From Dictyobacter kobayashii (GTDB lineage Bacteria; Chloroflexota; Ktedonobacteria; Ktedonobacterales; Ktedonobacteraceae), in the NCBI RefSeq assembly GCF_003967555.1, contig NZ_BIFS01000001.1, positions 2,046,001-2,110,000 of the forward strand: a stretch of 64,000 nucleotides of DNA, in the 5' to 3' direction. This document shows positions 7,713 through 17,194 of the stretch, in pieces. Position numbers and translations under genes: made by a program. Under the pieces are notes generated by a model that saw only the letters and a list, made by a program, of their open reading frames with translations, was not told the DNA's origin and did no database searches. Numbering within the stretch: position 1 is the stretch's first letter; each line of letters opens with the position of its first letter.

Positions 7713-9875
7713 ATGGATGAGCGCAACCTACAACGGATTGCCAAACATCTCAAAGATGAGGCCGCGCAACGACGGGTTCACCACAACATCCAGAGAGGGC
7801 GCAACGAAGTCACAGTGACGATTGGACGGGCATCACGCTTGTTTGGCTTTAGCGAAAGCCAGCTGCGCGATTGGGAGAAGATGGGGTTGATTAAACCGAT
7901 ACGCCCTAAAGAAGACACCGAGGCACGCCAGATAACAGGGCAACGTCAATATTCATTTGCCGAGTTAGATAAGCTTGCGATTATTCGCGAGTTGCTTGAT
8001 GAAGCACATCTAACACCTGGGGCAATTCCTCCGAATATTAATGAGATCTGGTCAGCCTTGGCCTCACCAACACAGACGACAACGTCCCACCTGTTCGCGG
8101 ATGAGGTGGAAGACTTGTTTGTGTCTCCTATTGCCCAGTCACAGGATGATAACATCAATAAACGCGTCACCCTGGCCTATCGCGATCTAGCAGGCTGGCG
8201 TTTCTATGCTTCACGAGTACTCTGGATGGCCCTATTATTAATCTACGAAGACGTCCCGGGTTTCTACGCTGGTCTTGTACTCCCCGCACATGACTATAAT
8301 GCAGACGAAATTTTACGCGAGCCTGCCAGCCTGCAAATGGTTGGCGAGTCGCTGGTCGGCTGGCTGGGGCAAACAAGCTCATTTTTTACCTTCCTGACCT
8401 CGGCACCTGTCTTTGAATATCCAAGCGATTATATTGTACAGCCATTATGTCCCCCCGAATTACGGATGCGGTTGCCCAATTCGATTGCTCGCCGTACCTT
8501 GATTGTCGTGCAACGTGATGAGATACAACATATACGGCGGCAGGAAAAAGCTATCCGGACCGTGCTGCGCCTCTTAGAACCACTCTATGAGGAACAACAT
8601 CAATGGCAACATTATATGGGTGAAGGCAGACAGGATGTCATTGCGCCAGCCATGGATTTCACACCCAAGCTGACAGATGCTATCCTGACGGGGTTGACGA
8701 ATATGACGATTCGCCTGGGCGGCAAGACGCCCGATGGCCAGCAGCGCTGGCAGGATTGTTGTATTCTCTTACCCAATAATATGAGCCTGCCCCTACAGCA
8801 ACGTAGCTTGATTGTGAGGGCTAAAAGCCAGCAGGCCCGTCACACCGTTGGCGTGACTTCAGTGACCCCTGAGCGCCATGTGACGAGCCTGAGCATACGT
8901 GCCTATCAAAGTAGTCATATCATCTATCGGCCAGAGCTAGCCCGTGAAGATATAATGGCCCTGCAACGTGATCTGGAGGGCCCTATTCAGTCTAACATTG
9001 CGGTTCCTATCAGCGGTGAGGATGGACATCCCATCGGCGTACTATATGTCACCTCGTATGATCAAGATGCCTTCAGCGAAGAAGATCAGCGCATTTTACG
9101 CATCATAGCTAAAATTACTGAAGAACTATTATATACGTACAAAATTCGGCGACAGATCGCGGATACACTGCCTGATCTGTTAGATGATCCAGCTACGGTG
9201 GATCCTCTCTTTAAAGATTTTGCTTCCGAGAGTGATTTCCTCAATGATCTGGCGGAAGTCCTGACCACCATTAAACAACAGGTGGAGCGGCAGCAAGAAC
9301 TGACAATACCAACCGAAATCGATGGACCGGTAAAAGAAATCTCTTTTATCGCCATAGATATTGATAGTCATGTACAGGAATCGATTGCTAATAGTTATGG
9401 CGATCAGACGCTACATAACCTGAATAAGGCCATTGGCTTGCGTATACATGATCTCTTGCCAGCACTCTTCTCAAATCACCTTAATTGCACTCTCTATCAT
9501 ATTTATGGCGGCATATATTGCCTCCTTCTACGTGGCTTTACGCTGGAACGCACCAAAAGCAATGCGGAACGCTTACGTAAAGCATTAGAAGGAAGCATCG
9601 CGCTTAAACAATCAGAGCTGCCAGGTGGCACATTAACTTTGCCAACTATATCGGTACACCTGGGAGTAACCTGGTATCCTTATGATAAACTCGCTGAGTT
9701 TTTAGCCCCTCGTCACATGCGGTCGGTGACCGATGTGCGCTCAACACTCTACCATTCGTTAGATTTTGCGCTCAAATTAGGGACGGACACCGGAGGGAAT
9801 ATTATCTATGCCTGGGACCCAGGTACCCAGACATATACACCGCATCAACCAGGGGAGGAACAACAAAAAAAATAG
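7713..9875 (+). CDS. MerR-type HTH regulator with GAF and degenerate GGDEF domains, module copy 1
   Basis: A 720-aa multidomain regulator. Residues about 30-105 form a MerR-like winged helix (VTIGRASRLFGFSESQLRDW ... YSFAELDKLAIIRELLDEA). A GAF-like region follows (about 150-300), then a clear GAF (about 320-475: IAVPISGEDGHPIGVLYVTS). The last 180 residues look like a nucleotide-cyclase/GGDEF fold (FIAIDIDSH ... YHIYGGIYCLLL ... LGVTWYPYD ... GGNIIYAW). The GGDEF signature itself is replaced by YGGIY, so diguanylate cyclase activity is unlikely. ATG at 7707 is also possible; AAGGA lies just upstream and the paralogue at 11913 starts at the equivalent of 7713. The P-loop gene follows 42 bases downstream. 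Likely a ligand-sensing transcription regulator. Confidence 0.85.
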   Translation: MDERNLQRIAKHLKDEAAQRRVHHNIQRGRNEVTVTIGRASRLFGFSESQLRDWEKMGLIKPIRPKEDTEARQITGQRQYSFAELDKLAIIRELLDEAHLTPGAIPPNINEIWSALASPTQTTTSHLFADEVEDLFVSPIAQSQDDNINKRVTLAYRDLAGWRFYASRVLWMALLLIYEDVPGFYAGLVLPAHDYNADEILREPASLQMVGESLVGWLGQTSSFFTFLTSAPVFEYPSDYIVQPLCPPELRMRLPNSIARRTLIVVQRDEIQHIRRQEKAIRTVLRLLEPLYEEQHQWQHYMGEGRQDVIAPAMDFTPKLTDAILTGLTNMTIRLGGKTPDGQQRWQDCCILLPNNMSLPLQQRSLIVRAKSQQARHTVGVTSVTPERHVTSLSIRAYQSSHIIYRPELAREDIMALQRDLEGPIQSNIAVPISGEDGHPIGVLYVTSYDQDAFSEEDQRILRIIAKITEELLYTYKIRRQIADTLPDLLDDPATVDPLFKDFASESDFLNDLAEVLTTIKQQVERQQELTIPTEIDGPVKEISFIAIDIDSHVQESIANSYGDQTLHNLNKAIGLRIHDLLPALFSNHLNCTLYHIYGGIYCLLLRGFTLERTKSNAERLRKALEGSIALKQSELPGGTLTLPTISVHLGVTWYPYDKLAEFLAPRHMRSVTDVRSTLYHSLDFALKLGTDTGGNIIYAWDPGTQTYTPHQPGEEQQKK

Positions 9876-9917
9876 ATATATACCAAGTCACAGATGGAAG
9901 ATGGAGGAGTGTGAGTG

Positions 9918-10589
9918 ATGTTAGTGAAGGTATTTGTTTTAGGGCGGCCTGGAAGTGGTAAGACGACGGCGATTCATCATCTTCTGAACCTGGCACAACA
10001 GCGTGATTATTCCGCTTTTAGCATAGATGACTATAGCATCCTTTACCGTATGTCCCGCGATGAGAGATACCATGAACAGTTCCGGCGTACAGCCTACGAT
10101 GGCTTTGATGTCTTGGATCTGTCGGTGTTCGATACGGCCTTACAAAATTTAGAGCAACAGGTGCAGGCAATGTCAGCGCATGCTAGCAATGGTATTATCA
10201 CGATTGAGTTTGCTCGTAACGATTATGCCCAGGCCTTGAGCCAGTTCAGTGCTGATTTTCTGAAAGATGCCTATATATTCTTTGTCGATGCTGACCTTGA
10301 AACCTGTATTGAGCGCATTTATCAGCGTGTGGCTTCGCCTCGTACACAAAGTGGTCACTTTGTTTCAGACTATATTATGCATACCTATTATAGTTATGAT
10401 AACTGGTCCTATGTCAGTACACAGTTAATGTCTGTTTACCACATTTATAAAATGGCTCAAACTTTTCGCAATACTGGCAGTGTTTCTCATCTGCTAGCCC
10501 AGGTCGAACGATTTGCAGAGCACATTTTTCTGAATGAGTTTAAGCAGTTAGCCTCAGCAGATCAATTGAAGCAGCTGGCTCACGCGTAA
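9918..10589 (+). CDS. Small P-loop ATP-binding protein (kinase-like), module copy 1
   Basis: A 223-aa protein beginning with a textbook Walker A, FVLGRPGSGKTTAIHHLL, followed by a SIDDYSILY segment, a conserved YDGFDVLDLSVFD segment, and IEFARNDYAQAL, which resembles a Walker-B strand of nucleotide or shikimate-type kinases. DADLETCIERI follows at the place of the lid/base-binding region. No helicase or transporter motif is present. ATG at 9918 has GGAGGAG 8 bases upstream; the GTG at 9915 is an alternative. Its paralogue at 14286 keeps all these segments. It follows the MerR-GAF gene closely and is probably co-transcribed. Substrate unknown. Confidence 0.78.
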   Translation: MLVKVFVLGRPGSGKTTAIHHLLNLAQQRDYSAFSIDDYSILYRMSRDERYHEQFRRTAYDGFDVLDLSVFDTALQNLEQQVQAMSAHASNGIITIEFARNDYAQALSQFSADFLKDAYIFFVDADLETCIERIYQRVASPRTQSGHFVSDYIMHTYYSYDNWSYVSTQLMSVYHIYKMAQTFRNTGSVSHLLAQVERFAEHIFLNEFKQLASADQLKQLAHA

Positions 10590-10599
10590 ACTTAAACGA

Positions 10600-10650
10600 A
10601 ACGCCCGCGGAGCGAGAGGCTGTTTTGCCTTTCGCCCGCAGGGCGTTGGA
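10600..10650. terminator. Imperfect GC-rich hairpin between convergent genes
   Basis: ACGCCC at about 10600 pairs with GGGCGT near 10646, with an internal GAGGC/GCCTT stem around TGTTTT. It sits between the P-loop gene (ending 10589) and the leftward sigma-like gene (ending 10674), where a two-way terminator is expected. Confidence 0.45.
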
Positions 10651-10673
10651 ATATTCTTTTCGATTTTTAGCTT

Positions 10674-11342
10674 CTATACACGCACTTCTTGCTTTAGACG
10701 CTTGTAAGCGATGCTACGCAGGGCCGCATCTCGACCTCTTATGGTTGGATCTTCGGAGCGCGGTCGCTTGTATTCGCTCAATTGCACACCCACATCCGAT
10801 AAGGCCTGCTCCAACAATGATGGTTCCCCATCTAAATCAGACATATTAGCCAGGTCTGTCAGTAAAGCCACCTTCTGGCCACGTGGGAAACGCGCAACAA
10901 CCTGGGCGACCGAGACGATTAGCGAGTCGAGCATTAGATGATCCAGGGCAATCTGGGAAGCATCAACAATCTCATTTAAACCCGTGGCGACATTAAATGT
11001 TTGTTGCTCATTCTCACCCAACGCAGGCCGTACCAGGTACCAGTCCTTTTTACGCCAATCTCGAAAATAATTGCGCGCAATCACCCGGCTTAAGGCTTTG
11101 AGAGAGCCGATCGGTGGCATTTCACCGCGATCGGCCCGCTGATGATAACGAAACGTTCGCATGACCGCTTCATGAGCAATATCTTCGGCGATCTCTCGGT
11201 GTTGACCATACCAGGACGACACACGAGAGTCCCGTACCCACATCTCGACCAGCGGCAATAACCAATTATATAGGTCATACCATGTCTGTCCATCAGTTAT
11301 GTCGCAGCTATCAAGGTGGGCAGATGTCGCATCTGTTGTCAT
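10674..11342 (-). CDS. Sigma-70-like (ECF-type) protein, module copy 2
   Basis: A 222-aa paralogue of the protein at 6448-7125, aligning along the whole length: WYDLYNWLLPLVEMWV, SSWYGQHREIAEDIAHEAV, RVIARNYFRDWRKKDW (sigma region 2.3/2.4-like), RFPRGQKVALLTDLANMSDL and a shared end SIAYKRLKQE. As in copy 1 the region-4 helix-turn-helix is not evident. ATG at 11342 has a GGAGG site upstream. It diverges from the MerR-GAF gene at 11913. Both copies keep ALLTDLAN, which suggests that the unusual C-terminal half is selected and not just decayed. Confidence 0.72.
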   Translation of the reverse strand: MTTDATSAHLDSCDITDGQTWYDLYNWLLPLVEMWVRDSRVSSWYGQHREIAEDIAHEAVMRTFRYHQRADRGEMPPIGSLKALSRVIARNYFRDWRKKDWYLVRPALGENEQQTFNVATGLNEIVDASQIALDHLMLDSLIVSVAQVVARFPRGQKVALLTDLANMSDLDGEPSLLEQALSDVGVQLSEYKRPRSEDPTIRGRDAALRSIAYKRLKQEVRV

Positions 11343-11912
11343 GAGAATGACCTCCGAAAATATGGCTCAATACGTTTGTGCTACAACGCTGATACGACGT
11401 CTATACGTTTGCCTCTATCGTAGTTAATTACTAACTCTGTCCTCACTCAAAGTAACTCTCCAGCGATAGCCTCCCAACCTCTTTTACTTCTTGTGCACTT
11501 TCATCTGTAAAAGATATCTGTGCAAGGTGTTGGTTACTATGTTGGATCAGCTAATCAGGTTAGATAATAGAAGACTATTCTGAAGAATGTTTACAATTAA
11601 GAAGAAAATTGCTGTATTTAAAGTATATGGTACCTGAGAAGAATTTTTTTGTCAATAGTCTCCAAGAAAGTTTCACAGCCTCACGAACAAAAGATTACTT
11701 TTCTTAATTTTCCTGATGCTATAGTTAACTTTCCTGAACATAGTACTGATATCCTTAGAAAAACTTCTTATCTCATACTTTTTGTCCATCCATCGGTAAA
11801 AAACCTCATATCTTTCATTCAAAACAGGTATACAAACTAATACAATTGTGGTACTATTAAGCTTGTGTTGCATCAGCCCTGAGTTTTTCTCCACTTTTTC
11901 AGCGAGGCGAAG
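11343..11912. other. AT-rich divergent intergenic region of module copy 2
   Basis: This 570-base space matches the arrangement at 7126-7712: no gene, AT-rich, several T-runs (for example 11643-11652). Promoters for both flanking genes must lie here, but I could not pick a convincing pair of hexamers or a repeated operator. Confidence 0.45.
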
Positions 11913-14042
11913 ATGGATGTGCGAAGTAAGCAATCAATACAGGAACATTTACAAAAAGAAGATGTGCAAGAACGCATTTTGCAAAATATCCATAGGGGGC
12001 GTGATGAAGCGACGGTAACCATTAGTCGTGCCGCCGAGTTATTTGGTATTACTGAGAACAAACTGCGCGATTGGGAAGAATATGGCTTTCTTAATCCACT
12101 GCGCCCCGGTGGCCCTAAAGGGCGCCGCCTGTATACCCCGACAGAATTAGATAAGTTAGCGATCATTCGCGAACTGATCAATGCAGGCTACTCTGCCAGT
12201 GACATTCCAGCCGATATTGATAAACTCTGGCTAACCATTCGTTCGTTAAGGGAAACAGTCCCCACTACCAATCCAGCCAAACAAAGCTCATCCACAAATC
12301 AGCTGTCCGCAGTTGATGAGCTCTCAATCAATCAACGCGTGACGCAAGGTCGAGATGCTTTATTCTGGGACTATTTTATCTCGCGAGCGCTACGCATCGC
12401 CTTAAAATTGATCTGTGAGAACATCCCTAACACTACAGCTGGTCTGATTCTACCACTCTCGCCGGAAGCTAAAGTACAATCAATTCGACGCGTAGAGGAT
12501 CTGGAGACGCTAGGGGAATCCCTGGTTGGCTGGCTGAGCCAGAGCGGCTCGTCCTATACCCTTTTGACTCCCCGGCCCTGGTTTCAATATACTTCCGATT
12601 TTCGGGTTGAGCCGCTACAGGAAATGCGCGCTGGCATACCACAAACAACTCAGACGAGTGATAGGACTTTGATCATTTTGCAGCGCGAGACGAGCCCTCT
12701 GACTTTAAGCAGCGAGGTGGTGGAAACTATCCATCGTTTACTAGAGCCGCTCTACGCAGAAGTAGCATGCGTGCGCAGCTGCCTGGGACCTGGTATGCGC
12801 GATAATGTCAATCCCGCCACCGACCTCTACAATAATATGAATTATGATGACACTATTTTAAATGGGCTGGCGGATATGGTTATTCGACTAGGTGGAACTA
12901 CTCCTTCGGGTCAGCCTCGCTGGCGCTTCTGTTGGGTCTTGCTGCCCCGTGATATTTCACAACCTACGAATATGAGCCATATGACGCTACGGGCACAGAA
13001 TCAAGATGCACGCTACACCACCAGATTACCCCTATCAGGACTGGATAAACATACCAACTATCCCTATATCCGCGCGCTGCATAGCCGTCACATTATTTAT
13101 GAACCCAATATACCTTCTTCAGACACACAGGCCATTCTGGGCGATCTAGATGCACCCTTGCGCTCTTCTATTGCCCTTCCGATCTCTGGTGAGGATGGCT
13201 TGCCGTTGGGGGTACTCTATGTCTCCTCACATCTACGCGATGCCTTTGCGCCGAACTATCAACGCCTCCTACGCATTATTTGTCGCATGGCGGAAGAGTT
13301 ACTGAAAACCTACTGGATACGCCAGCAGGGGATACAACACCTGAGTAATATAATCAAACATCCGGCGATCATTGATACGCTGTTTGAAAACTTTCCCTCA
13401 GAACATGATTTCAATAAAGATGTTGAGACTTTGCTGGGCTCCCTTCAAACCGGTACGCGCAATAAAGGGAGTAAAGATAAACTGGCCGATAAGGTGGTGT
13501 CTTTCATTGCGCTGGATATCGATAAATATAGTAGCCTGGCAAATAAATATGGAGAGCGCCTGGCGCGCAACCTGACACGCGAAGTGGGTCTACGTATTCA
13601 GGAACAGATCCGTACCTTTTTTAAAGAATATCCTGAATGTCAGTTGTACCATATTTACGCCGATCGCTTCTTTATTTTGCTGAAAAATACTTCCCTCGAT
13701 CAAACCCGTGAGCATGCCGAGCGCTTACGTATCGGGGCCATGGGATCTTATAAACTGGATGCCTTGCGTGTGTTCGCGGATCAGCAGAGCCGGCCCGAAA
13801 GCTTGCTTGAACTGACAGATATTACGGTGCGCTTTGGCATTACCTCCTATCCTTACCCCAAGTTAGATGAAATCTTACATGAACACGCGGCTGAATATGC
13901 GATTCCTGAAGTACGTTCAATTATTACTTCAGCCCTCGATGTAGCCCTGGTCAAAGGACAGATTGAAGGGGGAAACGTGGTGGTTAGCTGGGATTATGAG
14001 CAGCGCAACTTTATTCGTTGGTCCCCACCCAGGGCTAAATAG
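11913..14042 (+). CDS. MerR-type HTH regulator with GAF and degenerate GGDEF domains, module copy 2
   Basis: A 709-aa paralogue of the 7713-9875 protein. N-terminal MerR-like HTH (VTISRAAELFGITENKLRDW, then LYTPTELDKLAIIRELINAG), GAF-like part, GAF domain (SSIALPISGEDGLPLGVLYV), and a C-terminal GGDEF-like fold: FIALDIDKYSSLANKYGERL, YHIYADRFFILL where YADRF replaces the catalytic GGDEF loop, and VRFGITSYPYPKL. The first metal-site pattern DID is kept, but the product-binding Gly-Gly is lost, so it is probably a sensor or binding domain. ATG at 11913 is preceded by GAGG. The matching P-loop gene starts 243 bases downstream, further away than in copy 1. Confidence 0.85.
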   Translation: MDVRSKQSIQEHLQKEDVQERILQNIHRGRDEATVTISRAAELFGITENKLRDWEEYGFLNPLRPGGPKGRRLYTPTELDKLAIIRELINAGYSASDIPADIDKLWLTIRSLRETVPTTNPAKQSSSTNQLSAVDELSINQRVTQGRDALFWDYFISRALRIALKLICENIPNTTAGLILPLSPEAKVQSIRRVEDLETLGESLVGWLSQSGSSYTLLTPRPWFQYTSDFRVEPLQEMRAGIPQTTQTSDRTLIILQRETSPLTLSSEVVETIHRLLEPLYAEVACVRSCLGPGMRDNVNPATDLYNNMNYDDTILNGLADMVIRLGGTTPSGQPRWRFCWVLLPRDISQPTNMSHMTLRAQNQDARYTTRLPLSGLDKHTNYPYIRALHSRHIIYEPNIPSSDTQAILGDLDAPLRSSIALPISGEDGLPLGVLYVSSHLRDAFAPNYQRLLRIICRMAEELLKTYWIRQQGIQHLSNIIKHPAIIDTLFENFPSEHDFNKDVETLLGSLQTGTRNKGSKDKLADKVVSFIALDIDKYSSLANKYGERLARNLTREVGLRIQEQIRTFFKEYPECQLYHIYADRFFILLKNTSLDQTREHAERLRIGAMGSYKLDALRVFADQQSRPESLLELTDITVRFGITSYPYPKLDEILHEHAAEYAIPEVRSIITSALDVALVKGQIEGGNVVVSWDYEQRNFIRWSPPRAK

Positions 14043-14285
14043 ACTCTTCATTAATTCCGCTATACAACCCCTTTCTAGCTTAAGTATATTTCCACCCTTC
14101 CCAATAACTCTTACTCATCCGATTTATAGTTACCCCCCGTCCTATGTACGCGTTACGTGTATATTAACAATACCAGCGCCTCCTCCCTCCTTTGTCTATA
14201 GTAAATCAGATGAACATAACTATTACATTATTTATCGCTTAGTCAGAGTAAGAGGTGGTTTTGCAGATGGGAGAATCGTATACCT

Positions 14286-15044
14286 ATGGCCATCAATATT
14301 TTTTTATTAGGACGACCCGGTTCTGGCAAGTCGACAGCCGCACATTATATTCAGTGGCTCATCAAGAAACATAATTGGGCTGCCACACATATAAACGATT
14401 ATCATTTTTTGCTCGCCCAGTTTAAGGCCGATATTCATCAGCATAAATTCAAGCCTACGGGCTGTGGTGGCTTTGATGTGCTGGATTTTTCGGTGCTAGA
14501 TTTAGCCCTGCACGCCCTCGAACATGAGGCAGAAACATATATCACCCATCCAAAGACCTTGCTATTACTTGAATTTGCGCGCAATGACTATATGCAGGCC
14601 CTGCAACAATTTCATCCTGCTTTCTTGCGTAATGCTTACTTCCTCTTTTTTGAGGCTGACCTGGATACCTGCATTAATCGGGTTTACAAGCGGGCTTACC
14701 ATCCAACTAACCAGGACGATCATTTTATCTCTGAGGAGATGTTACGCAGTTATTATCAGCAAGAAAATAAGGCATATTTAATCTATAATATGCTGTCTCA
14801 TTATGGGATCAGCGAAGACCGTATCCGAATTATCCATAATACGGGCACGAGACGCAAATTCTATGAGCAGATTCGGCAGTTTGTCATTGCTTTATTGACA
14901 CAACATGCGGATAAACATAAGCAGCCTGTCATAAGCCACGCTGGTAGCCGTGAGTATTCAACCGCTTATGCCAAGCTCCCGACATCCGGCCAGCCCTATG
15001 AACGACAGGCGCGGGCAAAAGATTCAGATGCATCACAGATTTGA
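14286..15044 (+). CDS. Small P-loop ATP-binding protein (kinase-like), module copy 2
   Basis: A 252-aa paralogue of 9918-10589. It shares Walker A FLLGRPGSGKSTAAHYIQ, INDYHFLLAQ, GGFDVLDFSVLD, LLEFARNDYMQALQQFHPAF and FFEADLDTCINRVYKRAY. The extra C-terminal part (about 40 residues, Lys/Arg/Ser-rich) has no counterpart in copy 1. It is preceded by a 243-base gap and followed after 60 bases by the short rho, which may be co-transcribed. Family unknown; the fold suggests a small-molecule kinase or nucleotide-binding switch. Confidence 0.76.
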   Translation: MAINIFLLGRPGSGKSTAAHYIQWLIKKHNWAATHINDYHFLLAQFKADIHQHKFKPTGCGGFDVLDFSVLDLALHALEHEAETYITHPKTLLLLEFARNDYMQALQQFHPAFLRNAYFLFFEADLDTCINRVYKRAYHPTNQDDHFISEEMLRSYYQQENKAYLIYNMLSHYGISEDRIRIIHNTGTRRKFYEQIRQFVIALLTQHADKHKQPVISHAGSREYSTAYAKLPTSGQPYERQARAKDSDASQI

Positions 15045-15104
15045 CGTGTGTGGTACAGTATGAATAACGTATCCCCCTAGTAGTTGATAGGAGATCCATG
15101 ACGA

Positions 15105-16025
15105 GTGGCATCCACACATACTCCATTTGATAAGCTAACTCCGATCCACCCTAATCGTCGTATTACTTTAGAGACTGGGAAACAACCGATAGCGCCACGC
15201 ATGATTGATCTTCTGGTGCCGCTCGGCTTTGGACAACGGGCGCTGATTGTTGCTCCTCCCCAGGCTGGCAAAACGACGATTCTGCGCCAGGTCGCAGCTG
15301 CAACAATGCAAAATTATCCTGAAGCTCGCCTCTATCTTTGTCTGGTTGATGAAAGGCCCGAAGAGGTAACAGACTGGCGTATGGAGGTACGCGGACCACA
15401 GGTGCGCATGTATGCCTCTAGCTTTGATCAGCAATCATCTAAACACGGTCGTATTGTTGAGCAGGCCCTGCAGGATGCCAGGCGCGAAGTTGCGCAGGGA
15501 CATGATGTCGTTATTTTACTGGATTCGCTAACACGTCTGGCCCGCGCCCATAATCTAAATAGTGATATGTGGCAGATGCCACGCAATCAACGTGGAGGTT
15601 TTGGCAGCCGCACGCTATCTGGCGGTATTGATGCCCATGCTCTTGAAGTTGGCCGCCGTGTCTTTGGCTCGGCCCGCGCTCTTGAGGAAGGCGGTAGCCT
15701 TACTATTGTCGCCAGCTGCCTGGTTGAGACCGGTAGCCGCATGGATGAAGTGGTCTACGAAGAGTTTAAAGGCACGGGCAACCTGGAGATACGCCTCTCA
15801 CGTGAACTTGCCGACCGCCGTATTTTTCCAGCCATCGATGTCACTATATCCAGCACGCGCCAGGAAGAGCGGCTGCTTTCATCCACCGAGTTACGCGCGA
15901 TGTCCATTGTGCGCCGCCGCATGGCCGACATCCCTCGTCGCGAAGCCTCCGAACAAGTCATTCAACTCTTTGAAAAAACCCCCTCCAACGCCCAACTCGT
16001 AGAAGCCATCGTCAAACAAGGCTGA
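15105..16025 (+). CDS. rho: Transcription termination factor Rho, ATPase core without N-terminal RNA-binding domain
   Basis: The protein (306 aa) is plainly Rho: [17 protein letters not shown]-loop [27 protein letters not shown], Walker [16 protein letters not shown], and the R-loop region [15 protein letters not shown]. Typical Rho is about 420 aa or longer, with a cold-shock-like RNA-binding domain before FDxLTPIHP; here the frame begins only 7 residues before that motif. An in-frame TGA sits immediately upstream (15099-15101), so the missing domain is not hidden in the same frame. Start GTG at 15105; AGGAG at 15089-15093 also fits an ATG at 15098, which leads only to a 10-codon frame. Either an unusual short Rho or a 5'-truncated copy. 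Confidence 0.85.
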   Translation: MASTHTPFDKLTPIHPNRRITLETGKQPIAPRMIDLLVPLGFGQRALIVAPPQAGKTTILRQVAAATMQNYPEARLYLCLVDERPEEVTDWRMEVRGPQVRMYASSFDQQSSKHGRIVEQALQDARREVAQGHDVVILLDSLTRLARAHNLNSDMWQMPRNQRGGFGSRTLSGGIDAHALEVGRRVFGSARALEEGGSLTIVASCLVETGSRMDEVVYEEFKGTGNLEIRLSRELADRRIFPAIDVTISSTRQEERLLSSTELRAMSIVRRRMADIPRREASEQVIQLFEKTPSNAQLVEAIVKQG

Positions 16026-16026
16026 A

Positions 16027-16066
16027 TAATATGTTGCACCCCTGCGGGGCGCAGCATATTATTTTT
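16027..16066 (+). terminator. Intrinsic terminator after rho
   Basis: Stem AATATGTTGCACCCC/GGGGCGCAGCATATT with two imperfect positions and loop TGC, followed by ATTTTTG. It starts right after the rho stop codon. Confidence 0.65.
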
Positions 16067-16156
16067 GATTGCATGGAGTGCGCAAAGCGCACTCCATGCA
16101 ATCAAAAATAATATTACACATAAAAATGTGGCGGGCGCGGATGCGCACGCACGCAA
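16056..16156. repeat. Palindrome with 28-bp arms plus GC-rich tag
   Basis: Arms 16056-16083 and 16087-16114 are exact reverse complements (loop AAA). The tag GGCGGGCGCGGATGCGCACG starts at 16131. A further hairpin with 11-bp arms (GTCTCTTGTGT/ACACAAGAGAC) lies at 16163-16191. The rest of the gap up to 16356 holds nothing I recognise. Confidence 0.8.
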
Positions 16157-16356
16157 AGGCACGTCTCTTGTGTCCTTTGAACACAAGAGACCACCCCCTA
16201 TGTGATATACTACAGCCAAAAGATCCTTTGCACGATGATACAGTCTGGCATAATTGGATATTGATGCCACTTATCACGTCTTATGTCTTATGTATTATAG
16301 AAAACACAAGCAAACACTTTTTTTGAAATGCCTGAAAGCAGACTGGAGAGCAACTT

Positions 16357-17120
16357 ATGCGCTGTCCTCATTGTGGTGGATTAAATCCAGATAATACGAG
16401 CTACTGCATTCGCTGTGGGCGCAATATTGCTCCACAGCAACAAAACGTTCCACAGCCAACCCAACGTTCCGTCTATCCTCCTAAACCGGTGACGCCGCCC
16501 CAACAACAACGGCCGGTCTACCCTCCTCCAGGTCAATCTCGTCCGATGCAGCAACCCGAGCGACCAACAGTGACGCCACAGCCACCACGGCCCCTGGTTC
16601 CTTCGGTCTATCAGCCAACGTCAGACAGGACCCACAGCCACCGCGGCCCGCGCCACAAGTGGCACCTGCACGTTCAATGCCCAGACCACAAAAGCCGGCA
16701 CAAGAAGGTTGGCCCATTGAAAAACCCGTTCAGTCGGCTCCCGAGCCACCTACTCCTTTCCCACCCCATACAGTTGCTCACCTCAATCAATTGGAAGTGG
16801 GGGCACTGGATTATACGGTGGTGAGCGAGGATACCAATTATCGCTCGAAGAAACTAGTGCAAATCCTCTATCGACGCTGCGCACCCTGGCAACAGGTGGC
16901 CACCTTGTTAAAAGCTTTTAAGGATAATGACGATAAGAAATTTGACACAATTGTCATACAAGGTGTGTATAATCAAGAGCGCACTATCTACGAGTATACC
17001 AATGGACAGCTCATCTTTGATCGCAATGTACGCCTGGGCAGTCAAACCCTGAAACGCTATCAAATTGAGACCGACAATGGCTATGCCATGGATGCGGTGC
17101 GCATCGTAGTATCTGAATAG
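16357..17120 (+). CDS. Zinc-ribbon, Pro/Gln-rich protein (frameshifted)
   Basis: The N-terminus is a zinc ribbon of the double-Cys type (MRCPHCGGLNPDNTSYCIRC). A Pro/Gln/Arg-rich linker follows, then a globular C-terminal domain of about 120 residues (DYTVVSEDTNYRSKKLVQIL ... YAMDAVRIVVSE) that I do not recognise. The first frame runs into unlikely sequence after about 16625 and stops at 16824. The linker and C-terminal domain continue in another frame (… DPQPPRPAPQVAPARSM). One lost base near 16628-16633 (GG or CCC run) would join them. Start ATG at 16357 has GGAGAG 6 bases upstream. Function unknown; no membrane segment is seen. Confidence 0.7.
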
Positions 17121-17194
17121 TCGCATACCCAATCAACGAGTCGTAGCCTCGGCTGGTTGCTTTGCGGCTCGTTGAAATTGTGGAATGACACTAT

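Noticed and set aside
13963..14310. A plus-strand frame overlapping the end of the second MerR-GAF gene
   Set aside because: Out of frame with a firm gene and composed mostly of intergenic AT-rich sequence.
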